Assembly (NCBI GenBank): GCA_023525715.1
Contig: CM042010.1
Span: forward strand, 61,555,729 to 61,619,728
Reading direction: 5' to 3'
DNA from: Cichorium intybus
Taxonomy: Eukaryota > Streptophyta > Magnoliopsida > Asterales > Asteraceae
Length of the DNA stretch: 64,000 bases
Each line of letters starts with the position of its first letter. Positions within the stretch are counted from its first letter, which is position 1. Below are positions 39,988 through 51,470 of this stretch, piece after piece. A program made the translations under genes and the position numbers. Below the pieces are notes generated by a model. It was not told the DNA's origin and searched no databases. It worked only from the letters and a program-made list of their open reading frames with translations.

Positions 39988-39999
39988 GCTCTGATACCA
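39988..39999 (-). other. tRNA-iMet primer-binding site
   Basis: Complement of TGGTATCAGAGC, only about 18 bases from array sequence. The whole movement protein to RT interval is missing. Confidence 0.88.
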
Positions 40000-40769
40000 A
40001 ATGGGGAAACATGAATGGGAAACATGGATAATAACAGAAATATAGCAAAATAAATGCGGAATGGTTTAACATGTGGTTTCTGAAATTCTTGCATGTAGAT
40101 ACTTAAGCTGATTATCGTAGATATCAACCTGTAACTGTGTTACAGAGAGATGGATATTACGTTCAATTCTATTTTTAAATCTTTGTTTATGAATCTTTAA
40201 TGCAAAATAATATCGATTGTTTTGTATTTGTATTTTCGAATCGGTCATGATGTATGAGGATGTGTAAGGGATGTACCTGACTGATGTCTGGACGATGCAT
40301 TAATTAACTGCTTCGTGGATGCTTCGATAGGCTCTGCTATTCAGAAGCGCGAGGCTTCAACAGAGAACTCTGCTATTCAGAAGCATAAGGCTTCAACAGA
40401 GGAATTTTGAGAGCACTCAAAACTTAACACAAATAAGCTCTGATTTATTACACTAGGCAAACGCCTTATTTATAGTACATGACGGCTGCTACTGCATACG
40501 TGCTATTATTGACACTACATTATTGTGTCTAGCACTTAACAATAAAGACAAACTATAGGATGGTGACTGGCACCTAATTTACATAATTAAAAACAAACGA
40601 CAAAAACTAAAAGTCTACATTATTACAAGATATGATGAGGGGAGGGGCCACAAATATTCTTTGTGTCAAATCCAAATCCTCACCACCGCGAAAAATGCGT
40701 CGTGCATAATGATTGAATGCTTTTGATGAGTGCTGTGCACTATTGATGAGTGTTGTGTACTGTTGTGTA
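40000..40769 (-). promoter_or_regulatory. Intergenic region, P2 type
   Basis: TATA complement at 40467-40474, P2 signatures, stem-loops and leader ORF, from PBS to transactivator stop. Confidence 0.84.
40066..40248 (-). CDS. Conserved 60-aa leader ORF
   Basis: Open, with two changes (Pro to Ser, Glu to Gln). Confidence 0.57.
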   Translation of the reverse strand: MTDSKIQIQNNRYYFALKIHKQRFKNRIERNIHLSVTQLQVDIYDNQLKYLHARISETTC

Positions 40770-41938
40770 TTATTCTTCCATTATCTCCATGAATGGTGTC
40801 TCGTCCTTATTTTCTTGACAATAATTGCATTGGTGACGTGGAAAATGCATAATATGTTTGCATAATTGTTTTTTAATTTCTGCAGGTAGAACGGCAAGAT
40901 GATGCGAGAATGTTTCAAATGGTTCTTCGAATCGTTCTACGGCTTGCATTCCTTCAGTTGATATTTCTGTGTCATTTGTTGTATATAACAGAAATGTTTT
41001 ACTGCAATAGTTTATCCTGACTTGTGATTTTTGATATTTTCCGTTGCAAAACGTGTCTTGTAATGACGAATAACTGATTGGAAAGTTGTTGGGAATTCAC
41101 TAATGCAATGTAGATTGGTTCCATCTAGGTAAATTGTATCAATGAATCCATGGGTGAAATATTCCCAAAGAGTCATTGGATCGGTAAGGTTGGCTAAGAA
41201 GATTGCTTTTGGGCCTGGCTTTCTTATGACTGGGTAAAAGCCCATTAGTGAATGGACCTCTGTGTATGAGACTAGGCTGTCCCATAATTTTTCGAATTTT
41301 TCTGTGGTTGGTTTTTTCATTAATTCTTTTTCTTTTGTAAATGGTATAGATTGTAGGGCTGCTTTGGCTGCGTTTAACTGGTTTAAAGACTTTGGTTGTG
41401 GTTCTGTTCTTGGAAGGATTCCAAGGATGGTTGTCTTTGATGATTTTTCAATGGTTTCAGTTGTAACCGTTTTGTATGCTTCTCTGAATGCTGTTTCTGC
41501 TTCAGCTTTTGTTTTGTAACTTTTGTGTGTAACGTTCTTTCCAACGATATGAGAATTTGCAATTCCCCAATCGTTATAGATTCCTTTGTGTGGTCCGTTA
41601 AAAATAACGTACCATTTCTTCGTTTCTGTATCAGTTGATTGTTGATGAGTTTTAAATATTTCTTGAGTGTTACAGGTGGATGATGATGGCTTCTCCTGTT
41701 GTTTATCGGAACTGTCTGATGAAATTTGCTGGATTGTTGGTGTAGGTGGAATGGTTGAACTGCCTGTTGACTTTTCTGCGTCTTCTTTGACTGGAGTGAA
41801 CTGAGTTGACAATATCTGCAGTGTTTGTTGGAGCTGTTCTTCTTCCTTCTTGATTGTTTCTAGTTGCTTCATCATGGCTACTTTTTGTTCCTGCTTCTGT
41901 TTTAGCTGGTGCTGGATTTGCTTCATAATGGCTTCCAT
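40770..41938 (-). pseudogene. Transactivator/viroplasmin, internal deletion
   Basis: About 220 nt are missing at 41040, between two places that both read near TTTTCCGTTGC/GCAAAACG. This shifts the frame after about 295 residues. N-terminal domains and the final cysteine cluster are both present but out of frame with each other. Confidence 0.92.
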
Positions 41939-44057
41939 TCTCTCGTCAATGTATCTGCTATGTGGTTGTGCTCAGTCTTTATGTACCTGAGATATGGATG
42001 AAACTGGTGTAATTGTAACTGCCAACGGATTAACCTTCCTCGACAGTAATCTTCCTGTAACTTGTATCGCCAGAATCCTAACAGATATTTAGAATCTGTT
42101 CGGAGTTCAAATCTTGTCTGTAGTAGATCAATTTTCCATTTCTTTAAGGTTCTGAGACATGCCAGTGTTTCTCTTTCATGTGTACTGTAGTTTTGTTAGT
42201 TTGGGAAAATGTTCCCGATACATATTTTAATACATCTGATGATACTTTTGTATCAATGTATGCTTCTGGTAATACTTTCGTATTACTGTTTACTTTTGAT
42301 GATACTTTCGTATCACTGTATGCTTCTGGTAATACTTTCGTATCACTGTATGCTTCTGCTAATACTTTCGTATTACTGTATACTTTTGATGATACTTTCG
42401 TATCACTGTATGCTTCGAATGGTTTAGGCAGAAGGTTTCCCTCGGTGTCTAAACCCAATAATATTTTTCCATGTATAATTGCTTTTAGGCATCCTGCCCA
42501 TGTATCTTTTGATGCATCCGTTTCGACTATTAAAAAGTCGTCCGGTTGCGAGTTGTATAGTGTTGGTAAAACATGAATTTTTTCTTTTATATTTTTGACT
42601 AAAATAGTATCTTCATTGGTCCAAGACCATGGTATTTTTTCTGATATTTTCTTTTGTAAAATTCTTCTTTCATTTGCTAAATTTTTTAGAAAACCTTGTT
42701 CTGCGATGTAGTTTAAACAGCCAAGAAATCGTTGTATTTGTTTCCGGTTTTCTAGTTTATCGGGAAATAAATACAATTTTTCTCGAACATTATCCGTTAA
42801 AGAAAGTTGTCCGTTTTCTTCGATTTTTAGTCCTAAATATTCAACTTTAGTTTGTAAAAGTTTAGATTTCTTTTTTGATAAAACTAAACCTTTTTTCTTT
42901 AATTCTTTGTAAAACTTTAATAACTGCTTCAAGGTGTAATTGTTCATTTCCATTGGTAAAAACAATAATATCATCAATATATGCAAGACATATTTGATCC
43001 AAACCATTTACGGTTGAATCCATAAACCTTTGATATATTGCGGGTGCTTGTTTTAGACCAAATGGTAGAACGTTCCATTCGTAGTGTCGCTGAGGTGGAC
43101 ATGAAAAAGCCGTTAGTGGTTTCGTATCTTCGTGTAGTCGTAGTTGCCAATATCCTGATTTTGCATCAAATATGCTAAAGTGTGTATTTCCTTTTAGTTT
43201 TTCTAAAATGTATTCTTTTCTTGGTAATTTATATGAATCTCCAATAGTTGCATCATTCATTTTTTTATAATTAATAACCATTCTTCTTTTTCCTCGTTTT
43301 ATTTCATTATGATTTTCTACATAAAAGGCGGGTGCAAAGTGTGGACTCGTGCTATTTCTTATAATTCCTTTTTCTAAAAGCTGACTACATTCGGTTTTAA
43401 ACTCATTTACATCTTTTATACTATATGGTATTTTATTAGGTACATTAATTTCTGCTTTAGGATCTTTTAGTAGTATTTTAATTTCTTGATTATTTGTGTT
43501 TTTTAATTGATCTAATGGATTTTCACTACATACTTCTTCTAGTTGTTTTTCAGCAATATCTTTTGTTAATGTTAATAATACTCGTAGTTGAAAACCAACT
43601 TCTTGTTTCATTATTTTAATAAGATCATATTGTTTAATTATAGAGGTTTTTATAATTCCTTTAGATGGGTGTTTGATGCTTATGTATTCGGTTGTTTGAA
43701 CAAAAGGATTATATAATTTTAAAAAATTATTTCCAATAACAAGATCGATTCCTGAATCATGTTGATATATGGTTGGTGTGATAAAAGGAGTTTTTTCTAT
43801 AATAACACTAATATTTCTTCCTACATACCAAATGTTATGTACAGATTTATCAGCAATAGTAATTTTAATTGGTATTTTAAGTTTTTCCCATTTTGCTAAA
43901 ATATTCTTTTTTCAAAAACATAGTGTTGCACCTGTATCAATATATGCGATTACTTTTGATTATCTATTGTGGTTGTTATAAATGTACTATTAGGGTTAAA
44001 TTTAGGTTTTTCTTTACTTTTTTGATTGCTATATTTGCTATATTTATTATTAGTCAT
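41923..44057 (-). pseudogene. Protease/RT/RNase H polyprotein (long form), frameshifted
   Basis: Protease motif A-Y-I-D-T-G-A-T is intact, but indels near 43915 and 43958 break the protease region. A clear linker and RT with Y-I-D-D follow. An extra T near 42894 shifts the frame after the RT core. Another change after the array (S-S-D-V-L-K with lost sequence near 42230) and further indels break RNase H. Confidence 0.92.
42240..42405 (-). repeat. 30-bp hairpin array (6 units)
   Basis: Long-form type: TGATAC, TAATAC and one mixed unit, one AAAA loop. Confidence 0.88.
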
Positions 44058-44195
44058 GACAATTACTAAATAATTGATCTAATATATCATTATTTATATA
44101 ATTTTTAATATAATATTTTTATAACTATTTTCTTTATTTCTTTTATACTTTTTAAACCATGTTTTTAATTTTTGTAAAATATTTTTGATTACCAT
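44050..44195 (-). pseudogene. Small basic ORF, frameshifted
   Basis: Same ends as the open copy at 28663, but one T is missing from a T-run near 44103. Confidence 0.6.
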
Positions 44196-44428
44196 GTTAA
44201 GGGTGGTTTGATAGAAAGTGGTTGTTTAGTATTTTTAACTTCTAATAATTTATAAATCTGTTCAATTTTTTGTAATATCTCTGGTATTTGTTTTACCAAT
44301 AATTGTTGTTTCATTTTTATGAGATTGTTTAGTTTTTTATTTATTATATGCATTTTTTCATTTACTGTCATTTCATCTTTCATTTGTAATTCTATATTAT
44401 TTATTTTACTACTAGATGATTCTGTCAT
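44189..44428 (-). CDS. 79-aa coiled-coil protein
   Basis: Open, with conservative changes (Asp to Asn, Glu to Lys). It overlaps the intact movement protein by ATGA, showing the undamaged arrangement of the first two genes. Confidence 0.77.
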   Translation of the reverse strand: MTESSSSKINNIELQMKDEMTVNEKMHIINKKLNNLIKMKQQLLVKQIPEILQKIEQIYKLLEVKNTKQPLSIKPPLTW

Positions 44429-45375
44429 ATTCTTAAACTTAATGATCTAATCATTTCTTTTATTTCTTCAATGTTTTCATCTTTTCTATTTTCTGTAGAT
44501 GTTGAAGGTTGTATTTTTGAAATAGAGGATCTTCCTATAATTGTTGAAATTGGAGGCTCTATTATTGGGTCTCTTTTAACTAAAGGTGTAATTATTTGTT
44601 GTCGAAAATCTGTTTCATAAACTGGTTTATTATCTATTCTTTTTGGTGATTCAAGAGATAATAAAGGTTCAAATAGTTTATCAATATGAATTCTATCTTC
44701 TGTTTTAAATGTAATACTATGATGAGAATTTGTTAATGCATAGTTTATTTGATATGTTAAAGTAAAAGGATGATTTCCTTTTAACATAAAATTTTGTCTT
44801 AATAATTTATATCTTACTGTAACACTATTACTTAGATTTCTATCTTTTAAACTAAGTCCTAATTGTATATTTATATTAAATTTTATTTTTCCTTCAATTA
44901 AATTTCCTTTTCCTTTTGCAATAATACTTTCTTGACTATTAATTATACGATCATCTCTAATTTCTAATTCTATTGGTGTATCTAAATCACTAAAAGTACT
45001 TTTCAAAATTACTTGAATTGTAGATAGATGAATATATGCTATCTTTGATCGATCTATTTCTTTGATATGTTGTATTTTATTTTTGATTTGTTGTTTATTA
45101 ATAATAGGTATAATTATATTTCCTTGAGTTGATTCTATAGGTATCGGTTCTTTACCTACTATTTTACCATAATAAATAATATTTTTTCTTGAAAATAGAT
45201 TTTTAAGTGTATCGTATTTAAAATTACGTTTTTCTGATAACGTAAAATTTGATTTTCTAATAGCATCTTTATTTATATTATTTTTATTAACTAGAGCATC
45301 AAATATATATCCTGATTCATTTTCTTCGTTATTAATAATTATTGATTCATTATTCTCGTTAGATGTAGACATCAT
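44425..45375 (-). CDS. Movement protein (30K superfamily), full-length open
   Basis: 316 aa, same domain layout as the copy at 2429: Asn/Glu-rich N-terminus, beta-rich core with L-D-T-P-I-E-L-E, Pro/Ser-rich stretch from about 250, and a C-terminal charged helix ending R-S-L-S-L-R-I. Here it lies in a component A unit, so A and B carry the same movement protein. Confidence 0.87.
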   Translation of the reverse strand: MMSTSNENNESIIINNEENESGYIFDALVNKNNINKDAIRKSNFTLSEKRNFKYDTLKNLFSRKNIIYYGKIVGKEPIPIESTQGNIIIPIINKQQIKNKIQHIKEIDRSKIAYIHLSTIQVILKSTFSDLDTPIELEIRDDRIINSQESIIAKGKGNLIEGKIKFNINIQLGLSLKDRNLSNSVTVRYKLLRQNFMLKGNHPFTLTYQINYALTNSHHSITFKTEDRIHIDKLFEPLLSLESPKRIDNKPVYETDFRQQIITPLVKRDPIIEPPISTIIGRSSISKIQPSTSTENRKDENIEEIKEMIRSLSLRI

Positions 45376-45686
45376 AAGAATTGTTTTTTAATTAAATCGT
45401 TGCTTATATTTACTAATTATAGTATTTATTAAAATCATAACTTAGCTTTCAATCTTGACTTATCTTTCTAATTAAATATTGTTATTTGTCATATTAGATT
45501 GTAGTTTAGCTCGTTACTTATCATGAATTAAATTGTTACTTAGCTCTGATATAGTAAAATCGTTTCTTTCCATAAAATCGTTACTTAGATTTGATATAGT
45601 AAAATCGTTACTTAGCTCTGATATAGTAAAATCGTTACTTAGCTCTGATATAGTAAAATCGTTACTTATCATTAAATCGTTACTTA
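45376..45686 (-). repeat. Post-PBS degenerate tandem repeats
   Basis: Six or so units. Four carry ATCAGAGCTAAG, repeating the 3' end of the PBS. Confidence 0.83.
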
Positions 45687-45698
45687 GCTCTGATACCA
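45687..45698 (-). other. tRNA-iMet primer-binding site
   Basis: Complement of TGGTATCAGAGC. Confidence 0.9.
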
Positions 45699-46469
45699 AA
45701 TAGGGAAACATAAATGGACATATGGATAACAACAGAAATATAGCAAAATAAATGCGGAATGGTTTAACATGTGGTTTCTGAAATTCTTGCATGTAGATAC
45801 TTAAGCTGATTATCGTAGATATCAACCTCTAACTGTGTTACAGGGAGATGGATATTACGTTCAATTCTATTTTTAAATCTTTGTTTATGAATCTTTAATG
45901 CAAAATAATATCGATTGTTTTGTATTTGTATTTTCGAATCGGTCATGATGTATGAGGATGTGTAAGGGATGTACCTGACTGATGCCTGGACGATGCGTTG
46001 ATTAACTGCTTCGTGGATACTTCAATAGGCTCTGCTACTCAGAAGCGCGAGGCTTCAACAGAGAACTCTGCTATTCAGAAGCATAAGGCTTCAACAGAGG
46101 AATTTTGAGAGCACTCAAAACTTAACACAAACAAGCTCTGATTTATTACACTAGGCAAATACCTTATTTATAGTACATGAGGGACTCTTCTAGAGTCTAA
46201 TAGTATCCTACACTAATAATACACTAACTAGTGGTGTCTAGCACTACATTATTGTGTCTAGCACCATAACAATAAAGACAAACTACATGATGGTGACTAG
46301 CACCTAATTTACATAATGGAAAACAAACGACAAAATATAAAAGTCTACATAATGGTAAATATGATGAGGGTGGGGTTCACAAATATTCTTTGTGAATAAA
46401 TCCAAATCCTCACCATCGTGAATTAAGCGTCGTTGATTGCTTTTGTTGAGTGCGGTATACTGTTGTGTA
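45699..46469 (-). promoter_or_regulatory. Intergenic region, P1 type
   Basis: TATA complement at 46165-46172, P1 signatures, stem-loops and leader ORF. It connects a transactivator directly to the PBS of the next unit, so two units lie head to tail here. Confidence 0.85.
45764..45946 (-). CDS. Conserved 60-aa leader ORF
   Basis: Open, standard sequence, 65 nt from the PBS. Confidence 0.6.
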   Translation of the reverse strand: MTDSKIQIQNNRYYFALKIHKQRFKNRIERNIHLPVTQLEVDIYDNQLKYLHARISETTC

Positions 46470-47858
46470 CTATTCTTCCATTATCTCCATGAATGGTGTC
46501 TCGTCCTTGTTTTCTTGACAATAATTGCATCGGTGACGTGGAAAATGCATAATATGCTTGCATAATTGTTTTTTAATTTCTGCAGGTAGAACGGCAAGAT
46601 GATGCGAGAATGTTTCAAATGGTTCTTCAAATCGTTCTATGGCTTGCATTCCTTCAGTTGATATTTCTGTGTCATTTGTTGTATATAACAGAAATGTTTT
46701 ACTGCAATAGTTTATCCTGACTTGTGATTTTTGATCTTTTCCGTTGCCTATTCTTGAAGAGGCTAAATAAACTCCTGCTAATGAAAAAATTAGATAATCT
46801 TGTGATGGTGTTTCATGTGGAAGTTCGTCTTTAGTTGGCATAGTTCCATTACTGATTCCCATGTATGCAAATGTAATGCTTGGAATTAGTAGCTGTGAGT
46901 CTTCATCAAAAAATGGATAGCTGGAATATAATTTAATGAATAAATCACGTTCCTTGGCAAAACGTGTTTTGTAATGGCGGATGACTGATTGAAAATTAGT
47001 TGGAAATTCACTAATGCACTGTAGGTTGTTTCCATTTAGGTAGATTGTATCGATGAATCCATGGGTGAAATATTCCCAAAGAGTCATTGGATCGGTAAGG
47101 TTGGCTAAGAAGATTGCTTTTGGGCCTGGCTTTCTTATGACTGGGTAAAAGCCCATTAGTGAATGGACCTCTGTGTATGAGACTAGGCTGTCCCATACTT
47201 TTGCGAATTTTTCTGTGGTTGGTTTTTTCATTAATTCTTTTTCTTTTGTAAATGGTATATCTTGTAGGGCTGCTTTGGCTGCTTTGGCTGCATTTAACTG
47301 ATTTAAAGACTTTGGTTGTGGTTCTGTTTTTGGAAGGATTCCAAGGATGGTTGTTTTTGATGATTTTTCAACGGCTTCAGTTGTAACCGTTTTGTATGCT
47401 TCTCTGAATGCTGTTTCTGCTTCAGCTTTTGTTTTGTAACTTTTGTGTGTAACGTTCTTTCCAACGATATGAGAATTTGCAATTCCCCAATCGTTATAGA
47501 TTCCTTTGTGTGGTCCGTTAAAAATAACGTACCATTTCTTCGTTTCTGCATCAGTTGATTGTTGATGAGTTTTGAATATTTCTTGAGAGTTACATGTGGA
47601 TGATGATGGCTTCTCCTGTTGTTTATCGGTATTGTCTGATGAAATTTGCTGGATTGTTGGTGTAGGTGGAATGGTTGAACTGCCTGTTGACTTTTCTGCG
47701 TCTTCTTTGACTGGAGTGAACTGCGTTGACAATATCTGCAGTGTTTGTTGGAGCTGTTCTTCTTCCTTCTTGATTGTTTCTAATTGCTTCATCATGGCTA
47801 CTTTTTGTTCCTGCTTCTGTTTTAGCTGGTGCTGGATTTGCTTCATAATGGCTTCCAT
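46470..47858 (-). CDS. Transactivator/viroplasmin, full-length open (462 aa)
   Basis: Third intact copy. The C-terminal cluster reads H-R-C-N-Y-C instead of H-Q-C-N-Y-C. Other domains are as in the copy at 20137. It is followed by a P1 intergenic region. Confidence 0.92.
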   Translation of the reverse strand: MEAIMKQIQHQLKQKQEQKVAMMKQLETIKKEEEQLQQTLQILSTQFTPVKEDAEKSTGSSTIPPTPTIQQISSDNTDKQQEKPSSSTCNSQEIFKTHQQSTDAETKKWYVIFNGPHKGIYNDWGIANSHIVGKNVTHKSYKTKAEAETAFREAYKTVTTEAVEKSSKTTILGILPKTEPQPKSLNQLNAAKAAKAALQDIPFTKEKELMKKPTTEKFAKVWDSLVSYTEVHSLMGFYPVIRKPGPKAIFLANLTDPMTLWEYFTHGFIDTIYLNGNNLQCISEFPTNFQSVIRHYKTRFAKERDLFIKLYSSYPFFDEDSQLLIPSITFAYMGISNGTMPTKDELPHETPSQDYLIFSLAGVYLASSRIGNGKDQKSQVRINYCSKTFLLYTTNDTEISTEGMQAIERFEEPFETFSHHLAVLPAEIKKQLCKHIMHFPRHRCNYCQENKDETPFMEIMEE

Positions 47859-49997
47859 TCTCTCGTCAATGTATCTGCTATGTGGTTGTGCTCACTCTTT
47901 ATGTACCTGAGATATGGATGAAACTGGTGTAATTGTAACTGCCAACGGATTAGCCTTCCTCGACAGTAATCTTCTTGTAACTTGTATCGCCAGAATCCTA
48001 ACAGATATTTTGAATCAGTTCGGAGTTCAAATCTTGTCTGTAGTAGATCGATTTTCCATTTCTTTAAGGTTCTGAGACATGCCAGTGTTTCTCTTTCATG
48101 TGTACTGTAGTTTTGTTCAGTTTGGGAAAATGTTCCCGATACATATTTACATAATTTTTTCTCGTATTTATCAGTTTTTCATACTTCTGATGATACTTTT
48201 GTATCAATGTATGCTTCTGGTAATACTTTCGTATTACTGTTTACATTTGATGATACTTTCGTATCACTGTATGCTTCTCGTATCACTGTATGCTTCTGGT
48301 AATACTTTCGTATTGCTGTATACTTTTGATGATACTTCCGTATCACTGTATGCTTCGAATGGTTTAGGCAGAAGGTTTCCCTCGGTGTCTAAACCCAATA
48401 ATATTTTTCCATGTATAATTGCTTTTAGGCATCCTGCCCATGTATCTTTTGATGCATCCGTTTCGACTATTAAAAAGTCGTCCGGTTGCGAGTTGTATAG
48501 TGTTGGTAAAACATGAATTTTTTCTTTTATATTTTTGACTAAAATAATATCTTCATTGGTCCAAGACCATGGTATTTTTTCTGATATTTTCTTTTGTAAA
48601 ATTCTTCTTTCATTTGCTAAATTTTTTAGAAAACCTTGTTCTGCGATGTAGTTTAAACAGCCAAGAAATCGTTGTATTTGTTTCCGGTTTTCTAGTTTAT
48701 CGGGAAATAAATACAATTTTTCTCGAACATTATCTCTTAAAGAAAGTTGTCCGTTTTCTTCGATTTTTAGTCCTAAATATTCAACTTTAGTTTGTAAAAG
48801 TTTAGATTTCTTTTTTGATAAAACTAAACCTTTTTCTTTAATTCTTTGTAAAACTTTAATAACTACTTCAAGGTGTAATTGTTCATTTCCATTGGTAAAA
48901 ACAATAATATCATCAATATATGCAAGACATATTTGATCCAAACCATTTAAGTTTCAATCCATAAACCTTTGATATATTGCGGGTGCTTGTTTTAGACCAA
49001 ATGGTAGAACGTTCCATTCGTAGTGTCGCTGAGGTGGACATAAAAAAGCCGTTGGTGGTTTCGTATCTTCGTGTAGTCGTAGTTGCCAATATCCTGATTT
49101 TGCATCAAATGTGCTAAAGTGTGTATTTCCTTTTAGTTTTTCTAAAATGTTTTCTTTTCTTGGTAATTTATATGAATCTCCAATAGTTGCATCATTCATT
49201 TTTTTATAATTAATAACCATTCTTCTTTTTCCTCGTTTTATTTCATTATGATTTTCTACATAAAAGGCGGGTGCAGAGTGTGGACTTGTGCTATTTCTTA
49301 TAATTCCTTTTTCTAAAAGCTGACTACATTCGGTTTTAAACTCATTTACATCTTTTATACTATATGGTATTTTATTAGGTACATTAATTTCTGCTTTAGG
49401 ATCTTTTAGTAGTATTTTAATTTCTTGATTATTTGTGTTTTTTAATTGATCTAATGGATTTTCACTACATACTTCTTCTAGTTGTTTTTCAGCAATATCT
49501 TTTGTTAATGTTAATAATACTCGTAGTTGAAAACCAACTTCTTGTTTCATTATTTTAATAAGATCATATTGTTTAATTATAGAGGTTTTTATAATTCCTT
49601 TAGATGGGTGTTTGATGCTTATGTATTCGGTTGTTTGAACAAAAGGATTATATAATTTTAAAAAATTATTTCCAATAACAAGATCTATTCCTGAATCATG
49701 TTGATATATGGTTGGTGTGATAAAAGGAGTTTTTTCTATAACAACACTAATATTTCTTCCTACATACCAAATGTTATGTACAGATTTATCAGCAATAGTA
49801 ATTTTAATTGGTATTTTAAGTTTTTCCCATTTTGCTAAAATATTCTTTTTTCCAAAACATAGTGTTGCACCTGTATCAATATATGCGATTACTTTTCGAT
49901 TATCTATTGTGGTTGTTATAAATGTACTATTAGGGTTAACTTTAGGTTTTTCTTTACTTTTTTGATTGCTATATTTGCTATATTTATTATTAGTCAT
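47843..49997 (-). pseudogene. Protease/RT/RNase H polyprotein (long form), near intact
   Basis: A 347-aa ORF from M-T-N-N-K-Y-S covers the protease (Y-I-D-T-G-A-T), linker and first RT motifs to F-M-D. A TGA at about 48951 interrupts it. The next 225 aa include Y-I-D-D, the RT C-terminus and first RNase H Asp. A 17-nt-scale loss in the array near 48277 shifts the frame before the Glu motif. Of all polymerase copies in the window, this has the fewest breaks. Confidence 0.93.
48191..48343 (-). repeat. 30-bp hairpin array (5 units, one damaged)
   Basis: A deletion removes part of one unit near 48277. One loop reads GGAA in viral sense. Confidence 0.86.
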
Positions 49998-50077
49998 GAC
50001 AATTACTAAATAATTGATCTAATATATCATTATTTATATAATTTTTTAATATAATATTTTTATAACTATTTTCTTTA
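49990..50077 (-). pseudogene. Small basic ORF, 3' fragment
   Basis: The last 29 or so codons including the 8-nt overlap with the polymerase start. The start is lost at the 50077 junction. Confidence 0.6.
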
Positions 50078-50730
50078 TTTGGATTTGACACAAAGAATAT
50101 TTGTGGCCCCTCCCCTCATCATATCTTGTAATAATGTAGACTTTTAGTTTTTGTCGTTTGTTTTTAATTATGTAAATTAGGTGCCAGTCACCATCCTATA
50201 GTTTGTCTTTATTTGTAAGTGCTAGACACAATAATGTAGTGTCAATAATAGCACGTATGCAGTAGCAGCCCTCATGTACTATAAATAAGGCGTTTGCCTA
50301 GTGTAATAAATCAGAGCTTATTTGTGTTAAGTTTTGAGTGCTCTCAAAATTCCTCTGTTGAAGCCTTATGCTTCTGAATAGCAGAGTTCTCTGTTGAAGC
50401 CTCGCGCTTCTGAATAGCAGAGCCTATCGAAGTATCCACGAAGCAGTTAATCAACGCATCGTCCAGGCATCAGTCAGGTACATCCCTTACACATCTTCAT
50501 ACATCATGACCGATTCGAAAATACAAATACAAAACAATCGATATTATTTTGCATTAAAGATTCATAAACAAAGATTTAAAAATAGAATTGAACGTAATAT
50601 CCATCTCCCTGTAACACAGTTAGAGGTTGATATCTACGATAATCAGCTTAAGTATCTACATGCAAGAATTTCAAAAACCACATGTTAAACCATTCCGCAT
50701 TTATTTTGCTATATTTATGTTATTATCCAT
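50078..50730 (+). promoter_or_regulatory. Intergenic region, P2 type, PBS lost
   Basis: TATA box 50280-50287, stem-loops and leader ORF. It jumps at about 50731 into the movement protein, deleting PBS and post-PBS repeats. Confidence 0.82.
50506..50688 (+). CDS. Conserved 60-aa leader ORF
   Basis: Open, with Glu to Lys near the C-terminus. Confidence 0.55.
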   Translation: MTDSKIQIQNNRYYFALKIHKQRFKNRIERNIHLPVTQLEVDIYDNQLKYLHARISKTTC

Positions 50731-51470
50731 ATATTATTTATTATGGTAAAATAGTAGGTGAAGAACAAATCAAAAATATAATTATACCTATTATTAATAA
50801 ACATCAAATCCAAAATAAAATACAACATATCAAAGAAATAGATCGATCAAATATAGCATATATTCATATATCTACAATTCAAGTAATTTTGAAAAGTACT
50901 TTTAGTGATTTAGATACACCAATAGAATTAGAAATTAGAGATGATCGTATAATTAATAACCAAGAAAGTATTATTGCAAAAGGAAAAGGAAACTTAATTG
51001 AAGGAAAAATAAAATTTAATATAAATATACAATTAGGACTTAGTTTAAAAGATAGAAATCTAAGTAATAGTATTACAGTAAGATATAAATTATTAAGACA
51101 AAATTTTATGTTAAAAGGAAATCATCCTTTTACTTTAACATATCAAATAAACTATGCATTAACAAATTCTCATCATAGTATTACATTTAAAACAAAAGAT
51201 AGAATTCATATTGATAAACTATTTGAACCTTTATTATCTCTTGAATCACCAAAAAGAATAGATAATAAACCAGTTTATGAAACAGATTTTCGACAACAAA
51301 TAATTACACCTTTAGTTAAAAGAGACCCAATAATAGAGCCTCAAATTTCAACAATTATAGGAAGATCCTCTATTTCAGAAATACAACCTTCAACATCTAC
51401 GGAAAATAGAAAAGATGAAAACATTGAAGAAATAAAAGAAATGATTAGATCATTAAGTTTAAGAATATGA
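50731..51470 (+). pseudogene. Movement protein, 5' truncated
   Basis: Lacks about the first 65 residues and has a small rearrangement near 50770 (E-E-Q-I-K-N in place of the usual segment). Open onward to the normal stop. The frame starts within leader sequence at 50682. Confidence 0.88.

Larger units (their letters stand above)
39988..45698 (-). mobile_element. Endogenous pararetrovirus copy, component A (long RNase H form)
   Basis: PBS to PBS on the minus strand, with intact movement protein and 79-aa gene, frameshifted protease/RT, long-form RNase H, internally deleted transactivator and P2 intergenic region. Best reference for overall component A length. Confidence 0.93.
45687..50077 (-). 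mobile_element. Endogenous pararetrovirus copy, component A, 5' truncated
   Basis: The 3' end of the small ORF, nearly complete protease/RT/RNase H, intact transactivator and P1 intergenic region ending at the PBS shared with the preceding unit. The 5' part is cut at 50077 against an opposite-facing P2 region. Confidence 0.92.

Noticed and set aside
39677..39988. Repeat-rich ORFs on the other strand and other frames of the hairpin array
   Set aside because: A 30-bp unit without stops stays open in several frames at once; only the frame joined to RNase H is supported.
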